Shown: positions 1 to 10,134 of the stretch, piece after piece
Numbering within the stretch: the first letter of the stretch is position 1
Layout of the letters: every line of letters starts with the position of its first letter
NCBI RefSeq assembly: GCF_000738675.1
Contig: NZ_JPUX01000001.1
Span: forward strand, 744,001 to 808,000
Reading direction: 5' to 3'
From: Serratia nematodiphila DZ0503SBS1
GTDB taxonomy: Bacteria > Pseudomonadota > Gammaproteobacteria > Enterobacterales > Enterobacteriaceae
Length of the DNA stretch: 64,000 nucleotides
Made by a program: the position numbers and the translations under genes
The notes under the pieces: generated by a model
Seen by the model: only the letters and a program-made list of their open reading frames with translations
Database searches by the model: none
What the model was told of the DNA's origin: nothing

Positions 1-1822
1 GCTTCTCGGTGCGCTTGCGGATCTTCTCCGCCAGCTGCGGCTGCATCATGTTGCCGGTGCGTTTTTCCAGCAGATCTTCCAGCGAGATGCCGTCGACCAT
101 GTCCAGCGGATCGATCACGTTGCCTTTCGACTTGGACATCTTCTGGCCTTCGTCGTCGCGGATAAGACCGGTCATGTAGACGGTCTTGAACGGCACCTGC
201 GGCTTGCCGTTTTCATCCTTGATGAAGTGCATGGTCAGCATGATCATGCGCGCGATCCAGAAGAAGATGATGTCGAAGCCGCTGACCATCACGCTGGTCG
301 GGTGGAAGGTTTTCAGCGCCTCGGTCTGCTCCGGCCAGCCCAGGGTGGAGAAGGTCCACAGGCCGGACGAGAACCAGGTGTCCAGCACGTCTTCGTCCTG
401 GGTCAGCGCCACGTCGGCGCCCAGGTTGTTCTCGCTGCGCACTTCTTCTTCGCTGCGGCCTACGTAGACTTTGCCGTTCACGTCGTACCAGGCCGGGATG
501 CGGTGGCCCCACCATAGCTGACGAGAGATGCACCAGTCCTGGATGTCGCGCATCCAGCTGAAGTACATGTTTTCGTACTGCTTCGGCACGAACTCGATTT
601 GGCCCTGTTCGACCGCTTCCACCGCCACTTTGGCCAGCGGCGCGGTGCGCACGTACCATTGGTCGGTCAGCATCGGCTCGATCACCACGCCGCCGCGGTC
701 GCCGTAAGGCACCGTCAGGTCGTGTGGTTTGATCTCGTCCAGCAGGCCCAGATTTTCGAAGGCGGCAACCACCGCTTTACGCGCTGCGAAGCGCTCCAGG
801 CCACGGAACTCGGCCGGGATCTCGCTGCAGTAGTCGGTGCAGACTTCGCCCAGGGTGTTGAACACTTCCGCTTCCTGACGGATGTCGCCGTCGAAGGTCA
901 GAATGTTGATCATCGGCAGGCCGTGGCGCTTGCCGACTTCGTAGTCGTTGAAATCGTGCGCCGGGGTGATCTTCACGCAGCCGGTGCCTTTTTCCATATC
1001 GGCGTGTTCGTCGCCGACGATGCGGATGCGGCGGCCGACCAGCGGCAGAATGATCTCTTTGCCGATCAGGTCCTTATAACGCGGATCTTCCGGGTTGACC
1101 GCCACGCCGGTATCGCCCAGCACGGTTTCCGGACGGGTGGTGGCGACCACCAGGTAGTCTTTGCCCTCGGCGGTTTTCGCGCCGTCGGCCAGCGGGTAGC
1201 GCAGGTGCCACATGGAACCTTTGGATTCGCGGTTTTCCACTTCCAGATCGGAGATGGCGGTGCGCAGCTTCGGATCCCAGTTCACCAGGCGCTTGCCGCG
1301 GTAGATCAGATCTTCTTTGTGCAGACGGACAAACACTTCGCGCACCGCGTTCGACAGGCCTTCGTCCATGGTGAAGCGCTCGCGCTCCCAGTCCACGGAG
1401 TTGCCCAGACGGCGCATCTGGCGGGTGATGGTGCCGCCGGATTCCGCTTTCCACTGCCAGATCTTGTCGATGAACGCGTCACGGCCGTAGTCGTGGCGGG
1501 TTTTGCCTTCTTCTGCGGCGATCTTGCGCTCCACCACCATCTGGGTGGCGATGCCGGCGTGGTCGGTGCCCGCCTGCCACAGGGTGTTTTTACCCTGCAT
1601 GCGCTGATAGCGAATCATGGTGTCCATGATGGTCTGCTGGAACGCGTGGCCCATGTGCAGGCTGCCGGTGACGTTCGGCGGCGGGATCATGATGCAGAAG
1701 CTTTCCTGGCTGGTATCGCCGTTCGGCTTGAAGTAACCCTGATTCTCCCAGTGATCGTACAGCTTCTGTTCGATCTGTTTTGGGTCGTATGCGGTATCGA
1801 GCTGACTGTTTGTCTTTTCCAT
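1..1822 (-). CDS. valS: Valine--tRNA ligase, N-terminal 607 residues (runs off the window)
   Basis: Class I aminoacyl-tRNA synthetase that charges tRNA-Val and edits threonine mischarging in the cytoplasm. The reading frame is open from ATG at 1822 to the window edge, about 607 of the roughly 950 residues usual for the family. The HIGH-type signature (HMGH after PPPNVTGSL) lies near residue 45-60, and the KMSKS loop is encoded around 127-141, close to the edge. The tRNA-binding and C-terminal coiled-coil parts lie outside the window. holC is 12 bases upstream on the same strand, as in E. coli, so holC-valS is probably one transcript. The long antisense frame opposite this gene is a shadow. 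Confidence 0.97.
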   Translation of the reverse strand, partial: MEKTNSQLDTAYDPKQIEQKLYDHWENQGYFKPNGDTSQESFCIMIPPPNVTGSLHMGHAFQQTIMDTMIRYQRMQGKNTLWQAGTDHAGIATQMVVERKIAAEEGKTRHDYGRDAFIDKIWQWKAESGGTITRQMRRLGNSVDWERERFTMDEGLSNAVREVFVRLHKEDLIYRGKRLVNWDPKLRTAISDLEVENRESKGSMWHLRYPLADGAKTAEGKDYLVVATTRPETVLGDTGVAVNPEDPRYKDLIGKEIILPLVGRRIRIVGDEHADMEKGTGCVKITPAHDFNDYEVGKRHGLPMINILTFDGDIRQEAEVFNTLGEVCTDYCSEIPAEFRGLERFAARKAVVAAFENLGLLDEIKPHDLTVPYGDRGGVVIEPMLTDQWYVRTAPLAKVAVEAVEQGQIEFVPKQYENMYFSWMRDIQDWCISRQLWWGHRIPAWYDVNGKVYVGRSEEEVRSENNLGADVALTQDEDVLDTWFSSGLWTFSTLGWPEQTEALKTFHPTSVMVSGFDIIFFWIARMIMLTMHFIKDENGKPQVPFKTVYMTGLIRDDEGQKMSKSKGNVIDPLDMVDGISLEDLLEKRTGNMMQPQLAEKIRKRTEK

Positions 1823-1834
1823 TCTTTATCGTAT

Positions 1835-2284
1835 TCAGTGAGTTGGCGGCGTAGCCGTGGTCAAATGGAAGCCGACGCTGCGATAGGCCTTGTAACGGTC
1901 GCGCGCCAACTGTTTCAGAGTGTCTTCGTAAGGAACGAAGTCTACCACTTCATGGAAAGCGGTAGCAAAATCGGCAAACTGCGGCAGCAGGGCGATCAGC
2001 AGATCGCGCGGGGCGTTGCCGCGCTTGCCGGGCCAGCACAGTTCCACCGGCGCGCCGTAGTGCGGCCCTTCGCCGGCCAGGTTGTGCGGCACGAATTCAT
2101 GCGGCTCGCGCTGCCACAGCGCTTCGTCCAGCCGCTGGGCCTGCTCCTGGCTCTCGCAGGCGATCAGCACCCGCTTGCCGGAACGGAAGCCGTTGGCGGC
2201 AACGGCGCAGGCCACGGCCTCATGGGCGCTGAGCGCGCCTGACGGTTCCGCGTTGTCGAGCAAATAAAACGTCGCCTGTTTCAT
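1835..2284 (-). CDS. holC: DNA polymerase III chi subunit
   Basis: Small clamp-loader accessory protein that links the psi subunit to single-strand-binding protein at the replication fork. The protein is 149 residues from the start MKQATFYLLDN, essentially the E. coli length. A further upstream start would add 12 residues that do not look like the family. The order pepA-holC-valS is the standard enterobacterial one, with valS beginning 12 bases downstream. An intrinsic terminator lies just upstream (2303-2343), so holC must have its own promoter or rely on readthrough from pepA. Family and start are certain from sequence resemblance. Confidence 0.95.
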   Translation of the reverse strand: MKQATFYLLDNAEPSGALSAHEAVACAVAANGFRSGKRVLIACESQEQAQRLDEALWQREPHEFVPHNLAGEGPHYGAPVELCWPGKRGNAPRDLLIALLPQFADFATAFHEVVDFVPYEDTLKQLARDRYKAYRSVGFHLTTATPPTH

Positions 2285-2302
2285 TAAGGATCCACCGCTG
2301 CC

Positions 2303-2343
2303 GATAAAAAAACAGGGCACAACATGTAGGTTGCGCCCTTTTT
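2303..2343 (-). terminator. Intrinsic terminator downstream of pepA
   Basis: A 10-bp stem (2314-2323 with 2330-2339) and a 6-base loop. On the minus strand one pair is G-U and the stem is followed by GTTTTTTT. It sits after pepA and before holC. A short T run on the other side might give weak bidirectional activity. Confidence 0.7.
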
Positions 2344-2389
2344 GGGAACGGAGCAGATAACTCTACCCCTTCGCTGCTGAGAGGATTAT

Positions 2390-2515
2390 ATACCCAATAG
2401 ATTTCAAGTTGCAGCTAGGCGGCAAGTTCGTTCATCCCCAGGAGCTGACATCAAGTCAGTGACTGGGGTGAACGAATGCGGCCAACAACGCTGCGGCTTG
2501 AAAGATGAAGGGTAT
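2390..2515. repeat. ERIC (IRU) repeat
   Basis: An imperfect palindrome of about 126 bp lying between TATACCC and GGGTAT ends. Its centre matches the well-known ERIC core (TCCCCAGGAGCTGACAT and AGTGACTGGGGTGAACG), and the length agrees with the usual 127 bp. It abuts the pepA stop codon exactly (stop at 2516-2518), so it forms the 3' untranslated part of the pepA message, upstream of the terminator. Confidence 0.9.
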
Positions 2516-4309
<1,794 letters not shown>

Positions 4310-5404
4310 GTGATCATCATAAGATATCTGGTACGGGAAACGCTCAAGAGCCAAATCGCCATCCTGTTCATCCTGCTTCTGATCTTCTTTTGTCAGAACC
4401 TGGTCAGGGTGTTGGGCGACGCGGTGGACGGCAATATCCCGACAAACTTAGTACTCTCTCTGCTCGCTCTGGGCGTGCCGAAGATGGCGCAGCTCATCCT
4501 GCCTTTGAGCCTGTTTCTCGGCTTGCTGATGACGCTTGGGCGGTTGTATACCGAGAGCGAAATCACCGTCATGCATGCCTGCGGGCTGGGCAAACGCACC
4601 CTGATTATCGCCGCCATGATCCTGGCGCTGTTCACCTCTGCGGTCGCGGCGGTGAACGTGTTTTGGGCCGGCCCCTGGGCCTCGCGCTATCAGGACGTGG
4701 TGGTGAACGAAGCCAAGGCCAACCCGAGCATCGCCGGGCTGGCGGAAGGGCAGTTCAAACCCTCGCAGGACGGCAACGCGGTGCTGTTTATCGGCAACGT
4801 GAAGGGCAGCACCTTTAACGACGTGTTCCTGGCGCAGCTGCGGCCGAACGGCAACCAACGCCCGTCGGTGGTGGTGGCCGAGCACGGCAACATCGTGCAG
4901 CAGAAAGACGGCTCGCAGGTGGTGACGCTCGACAAGGGCACGCGTTTTGAAGGCACCGCGCTGCTGCGCGACTTCCGCATTACCGACTTCACCGACTACA
5001 AGGCGGTGATTGGCCACCGTACCGTGGCGGCGGACAACACCGAATCCGAACAGATGTCGATGCAGACGCTGTGGGAATCCGACGATCCGGACGCGCGCGC
5101 CGAGTTCCACTGGCGCCTGACGCTGGTGGTGTCGGTGGCGCTGATGGCGCTGCTGGTGGTGCCGCTCAGCGTGGTGAACCCGCGCCAGGGCCGCGTGCTG
5201 AGCATGCTGCCGGCCATCCTGCTGTATCTGATCTTCTTCCTGCTGCAGACCTCGCTGCGCTCCAACGCCGGCAAGGGCAAGCTGGATCCGATGCTGTGGC
5301 TGTGGCTGGTTAACGGCGTTTACTTCGCGATCGCGCTGGCGCTGAACCTGTGGGATACCGTGCCGATGCGCAAGCTGCGCGCACGCCTGAGAGGAGCGGC
5401 CTGA
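4310..5404 (+). CDS. lptF: LPS export ABC transporter permease LptF
   Basis: Inner-membrane half of the LptB2FG complex, which extracts lipopolysaccharide from the inner membrane and passes it to LptC. I place the start at GTG 4310, giving MIIIRYLVRETLK, which matches the E. coli N-terminus. The result is 364 residues, near the usual 366. An in-frame TTG at 4223 would add 29 atypical residues. Six membrane segments are expected, three on each side of a periplasmic beta-jellyroll (about residues 130-265). The stop overlaps the lptG start (TGATG), so the two subunits are translationally coupled. Confidence 0.95.
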   Translation: MIIIRYLVRETLKSQIAILFILLLIFFCQNLVRVLGDAVDGNIPTNLVLSLLALGVPKMAQLILPLSLFLGLLMTLGRLYTESEITVMHACGLGKRTLIIAAMILALFTSAVAAVNVFWAGPWASRYQDVVVNEAKANPSIAGLAEGQFKPSQDGNAVLFIGNVKGSTFNDVFLAQLRPNGNQRPSVVVAEHGNIVQQKDGSQVVTLDKGTRFEGTALLRDFRITDFTDYKAVIGHRTVAADNTESEQMSMQTLWESDDPDARAEFHWRLTLVVSVALMALLVVPLSVVNPRQGRVLSMLPAILLYLIFFLLQTSLRSNAGKGKLDPMLWLWLVNGVYFAIALALNLWDTVPMRKLRARLRGAA

Positions 5405-6474
5405 TGTTTGGCGTATTAGACCGGTATATCGGTAAAACGATTTTCAACACCATCATCATGACGCTGTTCATGCTGGTGTCGCTGTCCGGCATCATCAAGT
5501 TCGTCGATCAGCTGCGCAAGGTCGGCCAGGGCGAATACACCGCGCTGAGCGCCGGCATGTATACCCTGCTGAGCGTGCCGAAAGACATCGAGATCTTCTT
5601 CCCGATGGCGGCGCTGCTCGGCGCGCTGCTCGGCCTGGGCCAACTGGCGACGCGCAGCGAACTGGTGGTGATGCAGGCTTCCGGCTTCACCCGCCTGCAG
5701 ATCGCCGGCTCGGTGATGAAAACTGCCATTCCGCTGGTGCTGCTGACCATGGCGATCGGCGAGTGGGTGGCGCCGCAGGGCGAGCAGATGGCGCGCAACT
5801 ACCGCGCCCAGCAGATGTACGGCGGCTCGCTGCTCTCCACCAAGAGCGGGCTGTGGGCGAAGGATGGCAACGACTTCATCTACATCGAGCGCGTCTCCGG
5901 CGACAAAGAACTCTCCGGCGTGAACATCTACCACTTCAACGATCAGCGTCGCCTGGAAACGGTGCGCTATGCCGCTACCGCCAGCTTCGAGAACGGCCTG
6001 TGGCAGCTTTCGCAGGTGGACACCTCGGATCTGACCAACCCGAAACAGGTGACCGGCACCCAGACGCTGACCGGCGAATGGAAAACCAACCTGACCCCGG
6101 ACAAACTGGGCGTGGTGGCGCTGGATCCGGATTCGCTCTCCATCAGCGGGCTGCACAACTACGTGAAGTACCTGAAGCAGAGCGGCCAGGAAGCCAACCG
6201 TTACCAGCTCAACATGTGGAGCAAAATCTTCTCGCCGCTGTCGGTGGCGGTGATGATGCTGATGGCGCTGTCGTTCATCTTCGGCCCGCTGCGCAGCGTG
6301 CCGATGGGCATCCGCGTGGTGACCGGCATCAGCTTCGGCTTCCTGTTCTACGTGCTGGATCAGATTTTCGGCCCGCTGAGCCTGGTGTACAGCATGCCGC
6401 CGGTACTGGGCGCGCTGCTGCCGAGCATGCTGTTCCTGCTGATCAGCGTGTATATGCTGCTCAAACGCAGGTAG
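5404..6474 (+). CDS. lptG: LPS export ABC transporter permease LptG
   Basis: Partner of LptF in the lipopolysaccharide extraction complex. The 356-residue protein begins MFGVLDRYIG, with three N-terminal membrane segments, a periplasmic beta-jellyroll and three C-terminal membrane segments (ending in LLFLLISVYMLLKRR). The start ATG shares its A with the lptF stop codon. An upstream in-frame start would lie inside lptF and is rejected. A strong terminator follows 20 bases after the stop, closing the lptFG operon. Confidence 0.95.
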   Translation: MFGVLDRYIGKTIFNTIIMTLFMLVSLSGIIKFVDQLRKVGQGEYTALSAGMYTLLSVPKDIEIFFPMAALLGALLGLGQLATRSELVVMQASGFTRLQIAGSVMKTAIPLVLLTMAIGEWVAPQGEQMARNYRAQQMYGGSLLSTKSGLWAKDGNDFIYIERVSGDKELSGVNIYHFNDQRRLETVRYAATASFENGLWQLSQVDTSDLTNPKQVTGTQTLTGEWKTNLTPDKLGVVALDPDSLSISGLHNYVKYLKQSGQEANRYQLNMWSKIFSPLSVAVMMLMALSFIFGPLRSVPMGIRVVTGISFGFLFYVLDQIFGPLSLVYSMPPVLGALLPSMLFLLISVYMLLKRR

Positions 6475-6496
6475 CGGGGCGATCGGTAGTGAAGAA

Positions 6497-6525
6497 AGGC
6501 GTGGCCGCGGGGCCGCGCCTTTTTT
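6497..6525 (+). terminator. Intrinsic terminator of lptFG
   Basis: A 10-bp GC-rich stem (6497-6506 with 6511-6520, one G-U pair) with a GCGG loop, followed by a run of T. It ends the lptFG transcript before the luxR-type gene. Confidence 0.85.
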
Positions 6526-6608
6526 GTTGGTGCGGCATGCCCCCGCCTGCGGTTTTTGTCGCGTTATAGTCACTTCACGGCAAAGCAGGGAGAAGGAGCA
6601 GGCAGCCA

Positions 6609-7325
6609 ATGGAAGACGAATATAATCTCAGCAACATTATCGGCAAGCGCCTCGAAGCTGCACTAGGGGAGTTGGGCGATCTCCTGTGGGCGTATGTGGT
6701 GTTATCCAAAAAAGACATTGCCTGCATCTTTGGCGTTACCAACTACCCGAGTGAATGGGTAAAAAAGTATCAAGAGCAGGGGTTGCAGTACATTGATCCG
6801 GTGGTGCTTACCGCCCGCAACCGCCTGACCCCGTTCGCCTGGGACGAGCAAATCATGGCGGACGCAGGGCTGCACTTTCCCGAACTGTTCGAACAGGCTC
6901 GCGAGTTCGGTGTGACGCACGGCTATACCTTCGTGCTGCACGATTACAACGACAATCTCGTCACGCTTTCCTTTGCCTTCAATGCGGAACAGAAAATGGC
7001 AGCCATCCAGGCGCTCACCGAACGTAAAGGCGATATTTCGGTATTGCTGGCCTCGCTGCATGAGTCGTATCTGGCGCTGGCCCCACTGACAGCAAAAAAC
7101 GCCGCAGCCCTGGAGAGAAACGCCCGCTTTACCGACAGGGAAAACGAAATCCTCTATTGGGCCAGCGTGGGTAAAACCTACCAGGAAACGGCGATAATCC
7201 TCGGCATAAAGACCGGCACCATCAAGTTTCATATGTCCAACGTCGTCAAAAAGTTGGGGGGCACGAATGCCCGACATGCCGTGCGCCTGGGGATGGAGCT
7301 GCGGCTGATTAAACCGGTGGAGTGA
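6609..7325 (+). CDS. LuxR-family quorum-sensing regulator, solo (SmaR/SpnR-like)
   Basis: Transcription factor expected to bind an acyl-homoserine lactone. The 238 residues hold an autoinducer-binding domain (about 20-160) and a LuxR helix-turn-helix (about 172-235). The invariant ligand-pocket residues are visible as W50, Y54, D63, P64 and W78. The three HTH signature residues are E178, L182 and G188, the same numbering as TraR. The C-terminus strongly resembles Serratia SpnR/SmaR. No luxI-type synthase lies nearby on either strand, so it is a LuxR solo that would read a signal made elsewhere or by neighbours. The gene starts after the lptG terminator with a GGAG-type ribosome site. Confidence 0.88.
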   Translation: MEDEYNLSNIIGKRLEAALGELGDLLWAYVVLSKKDIACIFGVTNYPSEWVKKYQEQGLQYIDPVVLTARNRLTPFAWDEQIMADAGLHFPELFEQAREFGVTHGYTFVLHDYNDNLVTLSFAFNAEQKMAAIQALTERKGDISVLLASLHESYLALAPLTAKNAAALERNARFTDRENEILYWASVGKTYQETAIILGIKTGTIKFHMSNVVKKLGGTNARHAVRLGMELRLIKPVE

Positions 7326-7631
7326 CGGGCTAGTTAGCCCGTGGAATACTGAGGCAACGACTGCGCAGAACTCATCAGCCGGGATACGTCTAAAGAGAGA
7401 AAATACCGGCTGGCGAGCAGCGTCTTTCGAATCGGGAAATGACGGGCGTTAAATCGGTATTGATTTGGCACTGAGGCGATTAACGTAAAGGCAGCAATAA
7501 CGTATCGGCCCCGAACTCTGCGATATGAAATAATCACCAGACTGAACTTATAAAGGTCTAGTAAGGGACTGTACTTTAGTCTAACTAGTTTCTCATCCTT
7601 TGAAGCGATACACTTTCCCGGTAATGTTTTG

Positions 7632-7673
7632 ATAAAAAATACAAAAAAAAACCTGACCCCGTAGGGCCAGGTT
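7632..7673 (-). terminator. Orphan intrinsic terminator, possibly of a small RNA
   Basis: On the minus strand a stem of about 10 bp (7664-7673 with 7650-7660, one G-U pair) with a short loop precedes a run of nine T. No protein gene lies upstream of it on the minus strand, so it may end a small RNA or an untranslated transcript. Confidence 0.5.
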
Positions 7674-8331
7674 GCCAATATTGGCCAACACCAGGGAAAA
7701 TTTTCTTGCACCATCTTAAAGCTATTAACTCCGCAGAGGCAAGCGATCTCAGCTGCTTTTTAAGCATTAACCAGCCATTTTGTTAGGTATGTACGCTATT
7801 TTCTGGTGATTTAAGATAACGTCCATCCAACGTGAATAACCTCTATCTTTTGATAGCCTCGTTTCGATTTTTATTTCCCGCCTGATATTCAGCAATGAAA
7901 AAATATTGTTCCTGGAATGTTACGCAACCTCATTCTTTATTGTCTGACACATGGGTATGCAATTATTTGCAGCATTGTCATTGCCGCTGGGGATTATTTT
8001 ATTTTTGATAGGGGCTGAGTGAGACAGTGGGGATGGGGCGGGTTGCGTGGCGTACTCCTGAACGTATCTCGCTAGCGCGGTGAGCGGTTCTGGCTAGTGG
8101 GTGTGAGTGATGTACGGCACATGAATCATCATTGCTCTGTGCGACGAGGCTGGAATCGGATGGTATTGCGTGAGTGTGGCGCCTGATCCTGGATGCTCGT
8201 TGCAACAGCCTGTGGATGTAGCATGTTCATCACCAACGTGGTTGGGAAGGGCGCGCAGCGGTAAGGCGGGGCGGACAAACGTGTGTTGCGGCGGTTTTTT
8301 CGACACTTAACTCATTGAACAACGGATAAGT

Positions 8332-8360
8332 GTTGCGTGCTGGTCGCGGGAAGGTATAAT
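8332..8360 (+). promoter_or_regulatory. sigma-70 promoter of leuX
   Basis: TTGCGT at 8332-8337 and a perfect TATAAT at 8355-8360, spaced 17 bases, lying 28 bases before the mature tRNA. The spacing and the consensus -10 are typical of a strong stable-RNA promoter. Confidence 0.85.
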
Positions 8361-8388
8361 TCACCCGTTTTCCGCATACTACTTCAGT

Positions 8389-8473
8389 GCCGAAGTGGCG
8401 AAATCGGTAGACGCAGTTGATTCAAAATCAACCGTAGAGATACGTGCCGGTTCGAGTCCGGCCTTCGGCACCA
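8389..8473 (+). tRNA. leuX: tRNA-Leu(CAA)
   Basis: An 85-base type II tRNA with an encoded CCA end. The acceptor arms GCCGAAG / CTTCGGC pair, the anticodon stem GTTGA/TCAAC encloses the loop TTCAAAA with anticodon CAA, and a variable arm and a T arm with GTTCGAGTC are present. It closely matches E. coli leuX. This gene is a well-known integration site for P4-type integrases, and integrase remnants follow 190 bases downstream. Confidence 0.97.
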
Positions 8474-8493
8474 TTAAGTACCGCGCGAACAAG

Positions 8494-8517
8494 AAGCCAC
8501 CGAGAGGTGGTTTTTTT
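8494..8517 (+). terminator. Intrinsic terminator of leuX
   Basis: Stem AAGCCACC/GGTGGTTT around a GAGA loop, followed by a T7 run, 20 bases after the tRNA end. Confidence 0.85.
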
Positions 8518-8666
8518 GTGTCTGGAATTCAGTATCTGCAAGGCTTCCCTCGCCTTTTCACTCAACCTAAGTCAATTCTGACTCAATCTGCATCAACTTA
8601 CTGGTGCGGGGACAACTGGAGGCATATCCCGGTTCGATAATGTTTGTACCAACGGGGGACATAAGC

Positions 8667-9110
8667 ATGGCGTTAACAGAGATCAAAGTCTGTATAAGGC
8701 CATAGAAATGTCTGAACGTCTTGAAGTTGCAGCCTGGCTTCAACAGCGTGCCACAGCTATTATGCGTTATATAGTGCAGAGCGGACTGGTTGATTATAAT
8801 CCTGCGCAGAAGAGGATAGGGGCAGTTGCTTCTGGAAATAGACAATGTCGTCCGGCTTTGGAGCTAAAGTACATCCCTGAGTTATTAAAGAAAATAAATG
8901 GTTATACTGGTAGACCACTTACCGCTGGGCTGCGTAACTCACTCTACTTATCTTTATTCGTTCCAGTGAGCTGCGCTTGGCTCGCTGGTCAGGGATAGAT
9001 TTTGAAACGTCAATGTGGGTGACCCCTTCTGAACGAGAGCCTATGTCTGGCGTGAGACATTCTCACCGGGATCAAAAATTCGTACACCTCATCTGGTGCC
9101 GCTTTCATAA
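8667..9110 (+). pseudogene. Remnant of a P4-type tyrosine integrase
   Basis: The expected start MALTEIKV at 8667 is typical of P4-family integrases, but it reaches a stop after 12 codons. The next readable piece (8708-8960) resembles the middle of such integrases, with RPALELKYIPELLKKI and YTGRPLT. After a frameshift near 8940-8975 the fragment LARWSGIDFETSMW followed by EREPMSGVRHSHR (8974-9060) is the family's catalytic-domain sequence. Most of the N-terminal half and everything after the HSHR region, including the catalytic tyrosine, are gone. The element integrated at leuX can therefore no longer excise with its own integrase. Confidence 0.85.
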
Positions 9111-9175
9111 TGCCTTGAATGTACATATAGTTGCGAGCATCATCGCAAACATATGCTCATGGATTCTTCAATGCA

Positions 9176-10051
9176 ATGACCTCTGACAAAACCCTAAAGC
9201 AAGCGATATCAAATATTACTATCTGGCGCAAAGGCAAACAGCGTGCGCCACATAAGCCATTATTGCTGCTGCACGTCCTCTCACACTATCGGCAGGGTCA
9301 TGAGCGTCTGTTTAACTATAGTTCTGAAATCTACGAGCCTCTGATGGATCTTCTGGAACGTTATGGACCGCAGCGTCGTGACCAGCGCCCGGACATGCCA
9401 TTCTGGCGTCTGAAGGGCGATGGCTTCTGGGAACTACAAAACGCGGAACTGTGCTCAACCAATGGTAGTCGCCAGCCGCCCCGTCGTGAACTCATCGAAT
9501 ATAATGTCGCGGGTGGATTTGATGCCGATAGTTTTGCGTTGGTGGCAAAAAATCACAGGTTAATTGATACGCTGGCGCAGCAGCTCCTGGAGGCGCATTT
9601 CCCGGCCAGTATTCAGGAAGACATCGCTGATGAGATGGGGTTTGATATTCGCACCTCTCTCCGTCAACGCGATCCGAAGTTCCGTCAAATGGTGCTACGT
9701 GCTTACAATTATCAGTGCGCGATCTGCGGCTTCAACATGCGCCACGACAATGCGCCAATTGCCCTGGAAGCTGCTCATATCAGATGGAAGCAGAACCATG
9801 GCCCTTGTGAAGTACCTAATGGCCTGGCATTGTGCGCCATCCATCATAAAGCGTTTGATCGTGGTTCGATTGGTTTGGATGAAAATATGCGTGTGATGGT
9901 TTCCGGCGCGGTAAATGGTGGCGGGGTGGTGCAGCGGCTGTTCTGGGATTTTGCGGGAAAGGCGATTACGTTGCCACCGATTAAAGAAAATTATCCTGGC
10001 GAGCGGTTTGTGGAATGGCATAGGAAAGAGGTGTTCAGAGGTGAGCATTGA
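9176..10051 (+). CDS. Type IV restriction endonuclease, sulfur-binding domain plus HNH
   Basis: Predicted nuclease of the family that recognises phosphorothioate-modified DNA. In the 291-residue protein the N-terminal part carries the conserved RAPHKPLLLL (23-32) and PFWRL (75-79) motifs of sulfur-binding domains. The C-terminal HNH domain has C181xxC184, H201, N215, C220 and H223-H224. I start at ATG 9176 (MTSDKTLKQ); an earlier frame opening at 9131 reads out of the integrase remnant. No dnd or ssp phosphorothioation genes are in the window, as expected for an enzyme that attacks foreign modified DNA. The sulfur-binding assignment rests on remembered family motifs. Confidence 0.8.
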   Translation: MTSDKTLKQAISNITIWRKGKQRAPHKPLLLLHVLSHYRQGHERLFNYSSEIYEPLMDLLERYGPQRRDQRPDMPFWRLKGDGFWELQNAELCSTNGSRQPPRRELIEYNVAGGFDADSFALVAKNHRLIDTLAQQLLEAHFPASIQEDIADEMGFDIRTSLRQRDPKFRQMVLRAYNYQCAICGFNMRHDNAPIALEAAHIRWKQNHGPCEVPNGLALCAIHHKAFDRGSIGLDENMRVMVSGAVNGGGVVQRLFWDFAGKAITLPPIKENYPGERFVEWHRKEVFRGEH

Positions 10052-10134
10052 TCTGAGGTAGGGCAGTTATTTTGCATGTGGTATACAAACCATTCAGCCT
10101 TGATGATGACTAAATGGTTTGTCGGCAGCGATAA

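Larger units (their letters stand above)
7326..8388. other. Gene-poor stretch between the luxR-type gene and leuX
   Basis: About 1.06 kb without a convincing protein gene. Frames of 60-126 codons on the minus strand resemble nothing I know and lack ribosome sites. It contains an orphan minus-strand terminator (7632-7673), an adjacent dyad TTGGCCAATATTGGC-like sequence near 7670-7685, and the leuX promoter at its right end. Confidence 0.5.

Noticed and set aside
599..2242. 547-codon frame opposite valS and holC
   Set aside because: It lies antisense to two certain core genes and its repetitive His/Ala/Val/Gly-rich make-up is that of a high-GC shadow frame.
5416..6609. 397-codon minus-strand frame opposite lptG
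   Set aside because: Antisense to a certain gene; the sequence is Gln/His/Arg-rich shadow translation.
6526..7640. lux box near the LuxR solo
   Set aside because: Only weak partial dyads (for example around 7558-7590) were found; none is a convincing 18-20 base palindrome.
7334..7714. 126-codon minus-strand frame after the luxR-type gene
   Set aside because: No ribosome site, no recognisable motif, and it is crossed by a terminator hairpin.
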